Shown: positions 1 through 7,669 of the stretch, piece after piece
Position numbering within the stretch: position 1 is the stretch's first letter
How the letters are laid out: each line of letters opens with the position of its first letter
NCBI GenBank assembly: GCA_964423675.1
Contig: CAYRFP010000004.1
Location: forward strand, 1 to 64,000
Direction: 5' to 3'
Source: RUG563 sp964423675
GTDB taxonomy: Bacteria; Bacillota; Clostridia; Christensenellales; Aristaeellaceae
Length of the DNA: 64,000 nucleotides
The notes under the pieces: model-generated
The model's input: the letters and a program-made list of their open reading frames with translations, nothing else
What the model was told of the DNA's origin: nothing
Database searches by the model: none
Made by a program: the position numbers and the translations under genes

Positions 1-38
1 GAACTATGAACTTTTGTCAATTTAGGGCTTGACTTTTA

Positions 39-1739
39 TTAGCAGGTCTTTACTTTTTGAAGCTGTTCCTTTACTGCATGATAGGCCAGCTTGGGCCGAC
101 GGTATTCATCCACAATGCCCTTGTTATTCATGGTGCGGGGGCGTCCGCGGAAGCTGTCTCCCTCCTGGGTAATCCGGCAATCGCAGAATTGCCAGATGAA
201 GAAGCCTGCCACGTGGGGATGGGACAGCAGCGCATCTAGTTGCTCCAGCAGAATATCCCGCTGCCGTTCCTCAGACCATTTGCTGTGACTCTCGTCATGA
301 TAGCCATACAAAGCGCCCGCGCCGATTTCACTGATAATCATTGGCTTGCCCGCGCCGCCGCAGCTTTGCACGGCCTTCCACAAAGCGTCAAGAACCGAAC
401 TGGTAGAGGCATCGGTATACCAGCCGGGGTAGATATTATGGCACACGATGTCTTCCAAATCATGGCACAGATCTGGCAGCGCTTCCGGGCGTGTGTCTCC
501 AGGAATATGCCAATCAGCGCCCCGACGGCAGGAGGCAGAGACCACGGGCCGGGATGTATCCAGCGAGCGCATCAGCGCAAACAGTTCTTTGTAGCATTCC
601 CGGCCAAAGGGCCAATCGCTGGCGCATTCATTGAGCATGCCCCAAATGAGAATGGAGGGATGATTAAAATGCTGGGTAATCATTTCGGTCAGGGTCAGGC
701 GGCTTTGGGGCATGAAGTTGGGAAGCCGCATCAGGCGTTCTTCCACGCCCCGGGCATGGCCTTCTTCCCAGACCATCAGCCCCATGGCATCGCATAAATC
801 CAGGAAGCGGGGGTCATTGGGATAATGGCAGGTACGGATAGCATTGAGCCCCAGATCCTTGATTTGCTGCAAGTCCTTGACCATGGCTTCCAGCGGGATA
901 GCACAGCCGAAATGCGCCAGATCCTCATGCCGGTTCACGCCCCGAAGACGAATTCGCTTGCCGTTGAGCAGCAGACCGGATTCATCCCAAAGGGCTTCCC
1001 GCAGGCCGAAGCGCTCGATCAAGTCGTCTGCCGGTTCGCCATGGAGAGACAAAACGGCGCGGCAGACATGCAGATTTGGCGAATCCGGGCTCCACAGTGC
1101 CCCCTGGAAATTCGAAAGGACACAGGAGAACGTCTGCACGGCCTGGGCGGGAATAACGGCTTTCAAATCTTCCGATTGTTCTCCTGCCGAGAAGGCCAGC
1201 GAAAAATCGGCGGCTTGATCGCCCAGGTTTTCCAGCACAGCCTGAATCTGCAATTGCCATGCGTCTCCCTGCCGTTTGGGAAGAATCTGCATGCGCTGGA
1301 TGTAAACCGGCGCAAGATATTCCATGCGGCAGGGGCGGGTGATTCCGCCGTAGGTCATATAATCGTTAGGCCGATGCAGAACGGATGCTTCGGAGAAGCT
1401 GTTGTCCACTTCCACGCGCAGCCGATGTTCCCCAATTCCGGGGCGGCAGCAGAAGAAAAACTGGCCGTAAGCGCCATAATGCTGCCCCAGAAATTGATCG
1501 TCCAGAAAAACTCTGGCTGTGTGGCTTACGCCCTCAAAGATAAAACGGACAAAGCCGTCTTCTTCAACAGAAATACAGCGGCTGTATTCTGCCTGTCCGC
1601 GGTAGCGCTCCAGGCCGGGCATGGTTTCCCAGCAGGAGGGCACAAAGGCGGTTTTTTCCTGCTGTGCGATCTGAAGTTGCCACAGGCCGCAGAGATCCTC
1701 TTCACGGCGCTGAACATGTGTTTTGAATAAACGATGCAT
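39..1739 (-). CDS. uidA: Beta-glucuronidase, glycoside hydrolase family 2
   Basis: 566-aa GH2 enzyme without signal peptide, so probably cytoplasmic; it would release D-glucuronate from imported beta-glucuronides. Domains run sugar-binding jelly roll (about 1-150), Ig-like (150-255) and TIM barrel (255-560). Visible catalytic residues are Glu371 (acid/base, in GMLNECAS) and Glu471 (nucleophile, in IISEIGAG). Asn538 and Lys540 in MNNKGIV match the N-x-K motif that contacts the uronate carboxylate in E. coli UidA and separates glucuronidases from GH2 galactosidases. The frame is open for 39 more codons upstream, but the ATG at 1739 is the one directly behind GGAGAGAAAGGA. It has its own promoter (1776-1804) and lies 141 bp after a sugar isomerase gene. 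Exact aglycone preference cannot be read from sequence. Confidence 0.88.
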   Translation of the reverse strand: MHRLFKTHVQRREEDLCGLWQLQIAQQEKTAFVPSCWETMPGLERYRGQAEYSRCISVEEDGFVRFIFEGVSHTARVFLDDQFLGQHYGAYGQFFFCCRPGIGEHRLRVEVDNSFSEASVLHRPNDYMTYGGITRPCRMEYLAPVYIQRMQILPKRQGDAWQLQIQAVLENLGDQAADFSLAFSAGEQSEDLKAVIPAQAVQTFSCVLSNFQGALWSPDSPNLHVCRAVLSLHGEPADDLIERFGLREALWDESGLLLNGKRIRLRGVNRHEDLAHFGCAIPLEAMVKDLQQIKDLGLNAIRTCHYPNDPRFLDLCDAMGLMVWEEGHARGVEERLMRLPNFMPQSRLTLTEMITQHFNHPSILIWGMLNECASDWPFGRECYKELFALMRSLDTSRPVVSASCRRGADWHIPGDTRPEALPDLCHDLEDIVCHNIYPGWYTDASTSSVLDALWKAVQSCGGAGKPMIISEIGAGALYGYHDESHSKWSEERQRDILLEQLDALLSHPHVAGFFIWQFCDCRITQEGDSFRGRPRTMNNKGIVDEYRRPKLAYHAVKEQLQKVKTC

Positions 1740-1775
1740 TCCTTTCTCTCCTTCCACCACGGTTGGAATAAAACA

Positions 1776-1804
1776 AGTATATCGGAAATTGAATGGAAAA
1801 ACAA
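1776..1804 (-). promoter_or_regulatory. Promoter of the beta-glucuronidase gene
   Basis: Minus-strand TTGTTT, 17-bp spacer, TATACT (-35 at 1799-1804, -10 at 1776-1781). Transcription would begin near 1769, about 30 nt before the start codon. Confidence 0.7.
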
Positions 1805-1836
1805 TGAATACTTTTGCAAAAAATGAAGAAATAAAG

Positions 1837-1861
1837 AAGGGAATGCGAAAATGCATCCCTT
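1837..1861. terminator. Hairpin between isomerase and glucuronidase genes
   Basis: AAGGGAATGC and GCATCCCTT form a stem with one bulged base. It follows the isomerase stop (1881) on the minus strand. The following T-rich run on that strand (CTTTATTTCTTC) is interrupted, so termination is probably partial. Confidence 0.5.
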
Positions 1862-1880
1862 TTTCCTGTTTACACGGCTT

Positions 1881-2720
1881 TTATTTGCGTTCATTCAGCC
1901 ATCCACGCAGGGTATCAAACGCCCGACGGATTTCGGCGGGACGATCATCGCCGCCCTCGCGCTCAATGGTCAGATAGCCGCGATACTGAATATCTTCCAG
2001 TGCCTGAAGATAGGCAGGCCAGTTCACGCTGCCTTCACCAATGGGCGTTTGCATCCAGGCACCGGCCTTCAGGGTTTCCGAATCAGGCACCATGCCATAG
2101 GCAATTTCCACGCCCACGAAGCGGTTCATGCGGCCGTCTTTAACGTGGGTATGCACAATATTATGCCCCAGCCGATGCACGGCCTTGACCGGGTCTTCGC
2201 CGGTAATCATCACGAAATTGGCGGGATCCAGGTTCACGCCGATACCGGGGGAATGAATGTCATCCAGGAAATTGCGTAGCACACCGGAGGGCTCAGGGCC
2301 GGTTTCGATGGCGTAGCAAATGCCCAAGCTGGCGGCATACTGAGCAACGCGGCCGCACGCGTCCAGCATCATCTGATACCGGGGATGCGCAGGCTCAGCA
2401 GGGATAGCGCCGATATGGGCCGTGACCACCCGTACCCCCAGCGTCTTGGCCATATCCAGGATGCGCAGTGTTTTTTCGTAATGATCCTGGATTACTTCAG
2501 GCGTTTTGAAACCGCCGATATCACCGCACAGCGCGCTGATTTCCAGACCCTGATCTGCCACAAACCGACCGAATTCTGGAACGTTGATGGCCTGGGGATC
2601 CAGATCATTCTTGGCGAAAAACTGAATGCCGTCCGCCTCCAGCTCTGCTGCTCGCCGAATTGCTTCATGGGGTTCCAGGCGGAAGTTGTCAATCAGAATA
2701 CCAATAGGCCATTGCATCAT
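1881..2720 (-). CDS. Sugar phosphate isomerase/epimerase (xylose-isomerase-like TIM barrel)
   Basis: 279-aa AP-endonuclease-2 superfamily TIM barrel, soluble. Family features include GIQFFAKND near the N terminus, VTAHIGAIP, the metal-site stretch GVNLDPANFV, VHTHVKDG, and a C-terminal IEREGG. Such proteins isomerise or epimerise free or phosphorylated sugars, but the substrate cannot be assigned. The first ATG of an ATG-ATG pair at 2720 was chosen because GGAGG lies 8 nt ahead; the open frame extends 13 codons further without a site. It starts 38 bp after the acyltransferase gene, so both are likely one transcript from the promoter at 3718-3746. A role in uronate or related sugar catabolism beside the glucuronidase is inferred only from neighbourhood. 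Confidence 0.8.
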   Translation of the reverse strand: MMQWPIGILIDNFRLEPHEAIRRAAELEADGIQFFAKNDLDPQAINVPEFGRFVADQGLEISALCGDIGGFKTPEVIQDHYEKTLRILDMAKTLGVRVVTAHIGAIPAEPAHPRYQMMLDACGRVAQYAASLGICYAIETGPEPSGVLRNFLDDIHSPGIGVNLDPANFVMITGEDPVKAVHRLGHNIVHTHVKDGRMNRFVGVEIAYGMVPDSETLKAGAWMQTPIGEGSVNWPAYLQALEDIQYRGYLTIEREGGDDRPAEIRRAFDTLRGWLNERK

Positions 2721-2758
2721 TGTTTTTTCCTCCTTTTTAAGTGCAAGTATGCAATACA

Positions 2759-3679
2759 TTAGGCTTTGTTCACGATTTTTTTGCCATCAAAAACCAAAAT
2801 GCCGTATCCGCGACCGGTACGATTGGTTTCCAGCAGCCGTTTTTTATATGCCCGCTGCAGCGATGTGTCTTCTGGCAGTTCGGCATAGGGCTTGCCCCAG
2901 GCACTGCTGAAAATGCGCCAGCCGGCAGAAAAGTTTTCCTCCTCCGTTTGGCTGATTATATCAAAATCATCCATAAAACGCAGGATTTTGGATGCTTCGG
3001 GCAAGAAATCCCGCTGCGCAGGGTATAAAAGCCAGGAACTGCACGACACGGCAAGCAGGCCTTGATACAGCTTGGGGGCGAAAAAGGCATGCGCTTGGCG
3101 ATAAGAATCCAACCGCACATCATCGGTTAGCGCGAGGCCATGGGATGGAATATGGCAGGCGACCTTGAACGTACCCGCGGGGATGATCCGCCCATCCGGG
3201 AGCGGATAATCCTTTTCCAGCGTTTCCATAGCATATTGAAAACGCCCGATCGCAAAGCGCTTTAGACGAAACATTCCGCTAAACCATCCAGGAACGAACG
3301 TGCCATATATGCCGCGAACTTCCCAGCATTCCAGCAGCTTGCTACGCAGATCCTGAAGCCCATTCCAATAGATTTCTTCAGGAATGCCCCGGCTTTCGTA
3401 AAGCGCTTTCAACGGCTGACAGGCGGCCAGCAGCAAAAGCATTACCAGCGCCTCCTCTGGCTTGCCCAGCTCCTCTGCCCAGCGATGAGTTTCTTCATCT
3501 ATTGTGGGGGATGCCGGCCAATCCTCCGCGACCAAGCGCTGCCCCCAGGCTTCAAACTTTTTCCAAAACGCTGGAATAGCGGCAACATCCCGGGCCAGGG
3601 CTTGCAGATAGGCAGTGGCTTCCGGTGGAAAGCTTAGGCGCTCTCCCAGCAGGCCCACATATGCAGCGAATGCTTCCAT
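2759..3679 (-). CDS. Two-domain acyltransferase (NAT_N plus GNAT_C type)
   Basis: 306 aa. The N-terminal half (about 1-165) is helical and resembles the N-acyltransferase N-terminal domain found in gut Clostridia. The C-terminal half (about 165-300) looks like the GNAT-like C-terminal domain: it has KDYPLPDGRIIPAGT, then CHIPSHGLALTDD and FFAPKLYQG. Proteins of this architecture are annotated as acyltransferases, with no established substrate that I know of. ATG at 3679 follows GGAGG by 9 nt. It is first in the minus-strand group, with an excellent promoter at 3718-3746, and sits back to back with the sugar importer at 3981. No membrane segment or signal peptide is seen. Confidence 0.65.
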   Translation of the reverse strand: MEAFAAYVGLLGERLSFPPEATAYLQALARDVAAIPAFWKKFEAWGQRLVAEDWPASPTIDEETHRWAEELGKPEEALVMLLLLAACQPLKALYESRGIPEEIYWNGLQDLRSKLLECWEVRGIYGTFVPGWFSGMFRLKRFAIGRFQYAMETLEKDYPLPDGRIIPAGTFKVACHIPSHGLALTDDVRLDSYRQAHAFFAPKLYQGLLAVSCSSWLLYPAQRDFLPEASKILRFMDDFDIISQTEEENFSAGWRIFSSAWGKPYAELPEDTSLQRAYKKRLLETNRTGRGYGILVFDGKKIVNKA

Positions 3680-3717
3680 ATCATTTTGCCTCCAGATAAC
3701 GGTTGAAGATCACTGCT

Positions 3718-3746
3718 ATTCTATCGGAAAGAAGGGATTCTGTCAA
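3718..3746 (-). promoter_or_regulatory. Promoter of the acyltransferase-isomerase group
   Basis: Minus-strand TTGACA (3741-3746), 17-bp spacer, TAGAAT (3718-3723): one mismatch from consensus over both boxes. Confidence 0.8.
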
Positions 3747-3892
3747 GGGAAAAAGACAGTAGAAAAATTATCGAATCGGAATGGAGGAGCAATTTTGAAA
3801 GGCATTTTCTTGGCGTCAAAGCGTTTTTTTCCTTGAGAAAACATAGAAAACAGCGCGTTTTTTTGAAAAAAATGATAGGAAATTGTTGATCG

Positions 3893-3921
3893 TTGACGGG
3901 AAACGGAAAAACATGTATCAT
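3893..3921 (+). promoter_or_regulatory. Promoter of the 3981-7536 sugar importer operon
   Basis: TTGACG (3893-3898), 17-bp spacer, TATCAT (3916-3921). The roughly 300-bp gap between the divergent genes at 3679 and 3981 holds this promoter, the minus-strand promoter at 3718-3746, A/T-rich sequence between them and the inverted repeat at 3934-3949; no gene is seen there. Confidence 0.75.
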
Positions 3922-3933
3922 AATTCGCATAGC

Positions 3934-3949
3934 GATCGGTCAAACGATC
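3934..3949 (+). promoter_or_regulatory. Possible operator just downstream of the importer promoter
   Basis: GATCG-N6-CGATC inverted repeat, located about 12 bp after the -10 box, where a repressor could block transcription. Short arms make this tentative. Confidence 0.3.
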
Positions 3950-3980
3950 CACCCCAGGCAATTGTAAGGAGGAGAGCAAC

Positions 3981-4937
3981 GTGATAACTTACCACTCGAA
4001 ACACGCGGGGGGGTCCAAGGAACGCAGAGTTTATTCGCCCACAGAGAAAAAGGAAAATTTGCAGCTTTGGCTGATGATGATTCCTTCTTTGGCTCTGATT
4101 TTTATTTTTAGCTATATTCCGCTGTACGGCATCCTGATCGCCTTCCAGAAGTATATGCCTGGTAAGGACATCATCGGGCCGAACATGGGCAAATGGGTGG
4201 GTCTGGCGAACTTCAAAAAGTTCGTTTCCAGTATTTACTTCCCCCGCATTATTCGCAACACAGTGGTTCTCAGTCTTTACAGCCTGGCTCTGGGCTTCTT
4301 CGCGCCCATCCTGTTTGCTCTTCTGGTGGACCAGATCCGCGCGATGCGGTTTAAGAAGATCCTGCAAACGGTTAGCTACATGCCCCACTTCATCTCCACG
4401 GTTGTGGTCGTGGGTATGCTGTGCTCCTTCGTTTACAGCGATGGTCTGATCACCCAGTTCCTGACGCTCTTTGGATTGCCTGCGAAAAACTACCGCATGG
4501 AATCCAGTGCTTTCCGATTAATATATACGCTCACCAAGGTTTGGAAAGGCTTCGGCTGGGGCAGCATCCTCTATGTGGCCACCATCTCCGGCATTTCTCC
4601 CAGCCTGTACGAGGCCGCGAAGCTGGACGGCGCGAACCGCTGGCAACAGATCTGGCATATCACGCTGACTGGCCTGCGTCCCATCATCGCCATCAACCTG
4701 ATTATGAGCATTGGCGGTCTGCTGAACGCTGACAGCGGTTTCATCCAGCTGTTCTATCAGCCAGCAACCTATGAGGTATCCGACGTGCTGGGCACTTACA
4801 TCTATCGTCTGGGCATCGAAGACGGCCAGTATTCGCTGACCACCGCCGCCGGCTTGTTTATGTCTGTGATCGGTTTCGTGATCACGCTGTGCGTCAATAA
4901 GCTTAGCGACTGGTTGACTGGCTACGCTCTGTGGTGA
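3981..4937 (+). CDS. Sugar ABC transporter permease, LplB type
   Basis: 318-aa inner membrane permease of a carbohydrate uptake ABC importer (LplB/YteP-like). Six hydrophobic segments begin around residue 32 (LMMIPSLALIFIFSYIPLYG). The cytoplasmic coupling (EAA) loop is recognisable as LYEAAKLDGANRWQQIWHIT, which docks on the ATPase. GTG start at 3981 with AAGGAGG 8 nt upstream. It is followed after 29 bp by the second permease and then the binding protein. No ATPase gene is in this operon, as usual for this family, where a shared MsmX-type ATPase serves several importers. The gene at 39546 is a candidate, but this is inference. Confidence 0.9.
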   Translation: MITYHSKHAGGSKERRVYSPTEKKENLQLWLMMIPSLALIFIFSYIPLYGILIAFQKYMPGKDIIGPNMGKWVGLANFKKFVSSIYFPRIIRNTVVLSLYSLALGFFAPILFALLVDQIRAMRFKKILQTVSYMPHFISTVVVVGMLCSFVYSDGLITQFLTLFGLPAKNYRMESSAFRLIYTLTKVWKGFGWGSILYVATISGISPSLYEAAKLDGANRWQQIWHITLTGLRPIIAINLIMSIGGLLNADSGFIQLFYQPATYEVSDVLGTYIYRLGIEDGQYSLTTAAGLFMSVIGFVITLCVNKLSDWLTGYALW

Positions 4938-4966
4938 TCGGTACATAGAAGAAAGGAGAAGTTCCC

Positions 4967-5896
4967 ATGACCGCGATTACGAAAAAGCCGCTTCCGCATA
5001 AGAAGCATAAGAATAAAATCCGTGAAGGCAGCCGGATAGCGGATGTCATCCTGTATGCCATTGCTGTTTTCCTGATGTTCATCACCCTTTATCCCATGTA
5101 TTACATCCTGATCATCTCCCTGTCTGCGCCCGAAGTTGCCATCACGCTGAAGGTTTATACCCATCCCATCGGCCTCAACTTTGACGCCTACAAAGTTTTG
5201 ATGAAAAATGGCGAATTCTGGCAGGCTTATCGGAACACGCTGATGTATGTGGTTCCCAATACGATCCTTCCCATTGTCCTCGCCACGCTGATTGCTTACC
5301 CGTTGACCTATAAGAAGCTGATGGGCCGCAAGCTGCTGACCACCTTCCTTCTTATTCCTATGTATATCGGCGGCGGCATGATCCCCACGTTCCTGCTGGT
5401 GCAGCGGCTGGGCCTGTATGGCACGCCTTGGGCGCTGATCATCGGCGGCGTGAACATTAACAACGTCATCCTGATTCGTTCTTATTTCCGCAGCGTTCCC
5501 GACGAATTGCGGGAGGCCGCCAAAATCGACGGCGCGAACATCTATCAGATTTTGCTTCATGTGTATATCCCCAGCTCCGTGGCCATCTTCGCCGTTATCG
5601 CGATTCGCGCCATGGTTGGCTCCTGGAACGAATGGTATAACGCGTTCATCTATCTGCCCCGGCGCGATTGGCAGCCCCTGCAGCTGTATCTCCGCCGCAT
5701 GCTGACCTTGGAAAACGTTGTTATTTCTGATGAACTTCCTGAGGAAGCAGTGCAGGAAATGGAAAACTTCCGGATGGCTATGGCCCAGCTCAAGTACGCC
5801 ATGATCATCCTTTCCACGCTGCCCATCCTCTGCGTGTATCCCTACTTCCAGCGGTTCTTTATTAAGGGCGCAATGCTTGGCTCTTTGAAGGAGTAA
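4967..5896 (+). CDS. Sugar ABC transporter permease, LplC/YtcP type
   Basis: 309-aa partner permease with about six membrane segments. An N-terminal basic cytoplasmic stretch (KKPLPHKKHKNKIREGS) precedes the first helix. The EAA loop is visible as ELREAAKIDGANIYQILLHV and the protein ends in the family-typical FIKGAMLGSLKE. ATG at 4967 follows AAGGAGA. Expected to form the membrane channel as a heterodimer with the product of 3981-4937; substrate not identifiable. Lies 29 bp behind its partner and 29 bp ahead of the binding protein gene. Confidence 0.9.
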   Translation: MTAITKKPLPHKKHKNKIREGSRIADVILYAIAVFLMFITLYPMYYILIISLSAPEVAITLKVYTHPIGLNFDAYKVLMKNGEFWQAYRNTLMYVVPNTILPIVLATLIAYPLTYKKLMGRKLLTTFLLIPMYIGGGMIPTFLLVQRLGLYGTPWALIIGGVNINNVILIRSYFRSVPDELREAAKIDGANIYQILLHVYIPSSVAIFAVIAIRAMVGSWNEWYNAFIYLPRRDWQPLQLYLRRMLTLENVVISDELPEEAVQEMENFRMAMAQLKYAMIILSTLPILCVYPYFQRFFIKGAMLGSLKE

Positions 5897-5925
5897 GCAC
5901 GGCAATAAAAAAAGGAGGTATCCCC

Positions 5926-7536
5926 ATGAAACGTTTCCTGGCAACCCTGTTGGCCTGCATGATGCTGGCCGCCCTGGTTCCCTCTGCCCTGGCTGAGCAG
6001 CAGGAACTGACCACGATCACCATCGTGAGCTACGACGACTTTACCACCATCAACGGCACCCAGTACTGGCTCCACGAAATCACGGAAGGCAAGCTCTATT
6101 CTTCCACTTTCGCTAAGCTGACCGAAGAACTGGCCCAGCGCGGCATCAAGATCAACTTTGACCTGGTTACCCAGGATCAGTATTCCACCTATCTGCGCAC
6201 CAGCATTGCTGGCGGCATGAGCGGCGACATCTATCTGATCCGTGACCTGGACGAAACCACCCGCGTTTCCATGGCGGCGGATGGCTACTTCCTGCCCCTC
6301 TCTGCCCTGTATCCCTACTCCGATGGTACGATCAAGCACTATCTGGAGGAAGAAGAAGGCAGCTACAACATGGCCTATCAGTCTCTGGACGGCGAGCTCT
6401 ACTGGCTCAACGAGATCAACCTGGGCTACTACAAGACCCGCGACATGCTGGTTGGTAACTATCAGGTTTCTCTGATCCGTCAGGACTGGGCGGAAAAGCT
6501 GGGCGTGGATATCCCCTCTACTCCCGATGAACTGGTTGACTTCGTTGTGGCGTGCCGCGAAAACGACGTGAACGGCACCGGCGTGGCCGACGAAATGATC
6601 CATCTGGGTGCGGAACCCAACTGCAACTCTGCCTGGTTCGGCACTGGCGACCAGTGGTATTATCTGAACGACGAAGGCAAGTTCACCTCTCCCTGGTACA
6701 ACGACGGCTGGTATGACTATCTGCAGCTGCTCAAGCGGATCAACGATGTGGGCGGCCTGGAACTGACCAGCGCCAAGGCGACCCTGGAAAAGGAAAACAA
6801 GCTGATCGGCACCACCAACTGGGTCAGCCGTAATGCTACCTTCACCGTGCCCGAAGGCCAGCCCAAGCCCCTCTACACCCCCTATGTGATCACCCCCGCT
6901 GAAGGCGAACATCCCTACATCATGCTCCAGTCTGGCGTTGACGTGTCCAAGCGCGCTTTCGCTATCAATGCCAAGACCGACAAGGTGGAAGCCATTGCGA
7001 AGCTGTTTGACTGGACCCTGACCCGCGACTTCATGGAACTGGAAGCGCGCGACGAATTCTACGGCATCTCCTGGGTTGAAACCGAAGAAGGCGAAGAACT
7101 CACCGAAACCGCTGAATACGATTTCGATAACTTCGCTGCTATGAATCAGGGCAACTACACCATGTGGAAGGCTGCGTTCCCCCATGGCTACACCGAATTC
7201 GACCGTCAGGAATCTATTCTGAATTGGGCGGAACCGAACCAGGCGTTCATGGCTTCTGAATATGGCTATGGCTATCCCTACACCCGGATGAAGACCGTCA
7301 CCGAAGCGGGCATCGCTCTGTGCAGCATCGAAGAATCCGACATCATCGCGGACTATAAGACCGACCTGGAAACCTATATGTCTGAGCTGGCTGTGAAGCT
7401 GGTGCTGGGCGAAAAGTCCTTCGATAATAAGGACGCCTATATCAAGGACATGCAGAAGCTGGGCCTGGATACCCTGCTGGAAATCTATCAGAATCGGTAT
7501 GACCGTGCGCAGGAAGCCCTTGCAAACGTGAAGTAA
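5926..7536 (+). CDS. Extracellular sugar-binding protein (LplA-like)
   Basis: 536-aa solute-binding protein that captures an oligosaccharide for the two permeases upstream. The export signal (residues 1-24) ends in PSALA-EQQ, a signal peptidase I site. A Cys at position 11 lies in LLAC but is too close to the N terminus to be a normal lipobox, so the mature protein may not be lipidated. The rest is an alpha/beta bilobed binding fold rich in Tyr, Trp and acidic residues (for example TGDQWYYLNDEGK), typical of sugar clefts. AAGGAGG lies 8 nt before ATG 5926. The long length fits the LplA/YtcQ group. Third gene of the operon. Confidence 0.88.
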   Translation: MKRFLATLLACMMLAALVPSALAEQQELTTITIVSYDDFTTINGTQYWLHEITEGKLYSSTFAKLTEELAQRGIKINFDLVTQDQYSTYLRTSIAGGMSGDIYLIRDLDETTRVSMAADGYFLPLSALYPYSDGTIKHYLEEEEGSYNMAYQSLDGELYWLNEINLGYYKTRDMLVGNYQVSLIRQDWAEKLGVDIPSTPDELVDFVVACRENDVNGTGVADEMIHLGAEPNCNSAWFGTGDQWYYLNDEGKFTSPWYNDGWYDYLQLLKRINDVGGLELTSAKATLEKENKLIGTTNWVSRNATFTVPEGQPKPLYTPYVITPAEGEHPYIMLQSGVDVSKRAFAINAKTDKVEAIAKLFDWTLTRDFMELEARDEFYGISWVETEEGEELTETAEYDFDNFAAMNQGNYTMWKAAFPHGYTEFDRQESILNWAEPNQAFMASEYGYGYPYTRMKTVTEAGIALCSIEESDIIADYKTDLETYMSELAVKLVLGEKSFDNKDAYIKDMQKLGLDTLLEIYQNRYDRAQEALANVK

Positions 7537-7548
7537 ATAGGGTATAAT
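7520..7548 (+). promoter_or_regulatory. Likely promoter of the AraC-type sensor gene
   Basis: TTGCAA (7520-7525), 17-bp spacer, TATAAT (7543-7548). It overlaps the last codons of the binding-protein gene and would give the regulator at 7670 its own transcript. Confidence 0.55.
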
Positions 7549-7563
7549 AAACCGCATAGAAGG

Positions 7564-7590
7564 CGGGCGGGAGCAGCTTGCTCCCGCCCG
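7564..7590 (+). terminator. 12-bp perfect GC-rich hairpin after the binding-protein gene
   Basis: CGGGCGGGAGCA and TGCTCCCGCCCG pair perfectly around a GCT loop. The downstream sequence has only a broken T-run (TTGAAATATGTGTTTTT), so it may protect the 3' end of the binding-protein mRNA or attenuate rather than fully terminate. Confidence 0.6.
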
Positions 7591-7669
7591 TTGAAATATG
7601 TGTTTTTCGGGGTAGAAGCTGTGGCTATCGCGTTCTGCCCCTATTCTAAGCTAAAGGGAGGATGAACAA

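Noticed and set aside
5956..5970. Lipobox LLAC in the sugar-binding protein
   Set aside because: The Cys at position 11 lies before the hydrophobic core is complete; a signal peptidase I site at ALA-EQ fits better. Kept as an open question in findings.
5842..7557. 571-codon open frame on the minus strand
   Set aside because: Mirror of the sugar-binding protein gene; low-information composition.
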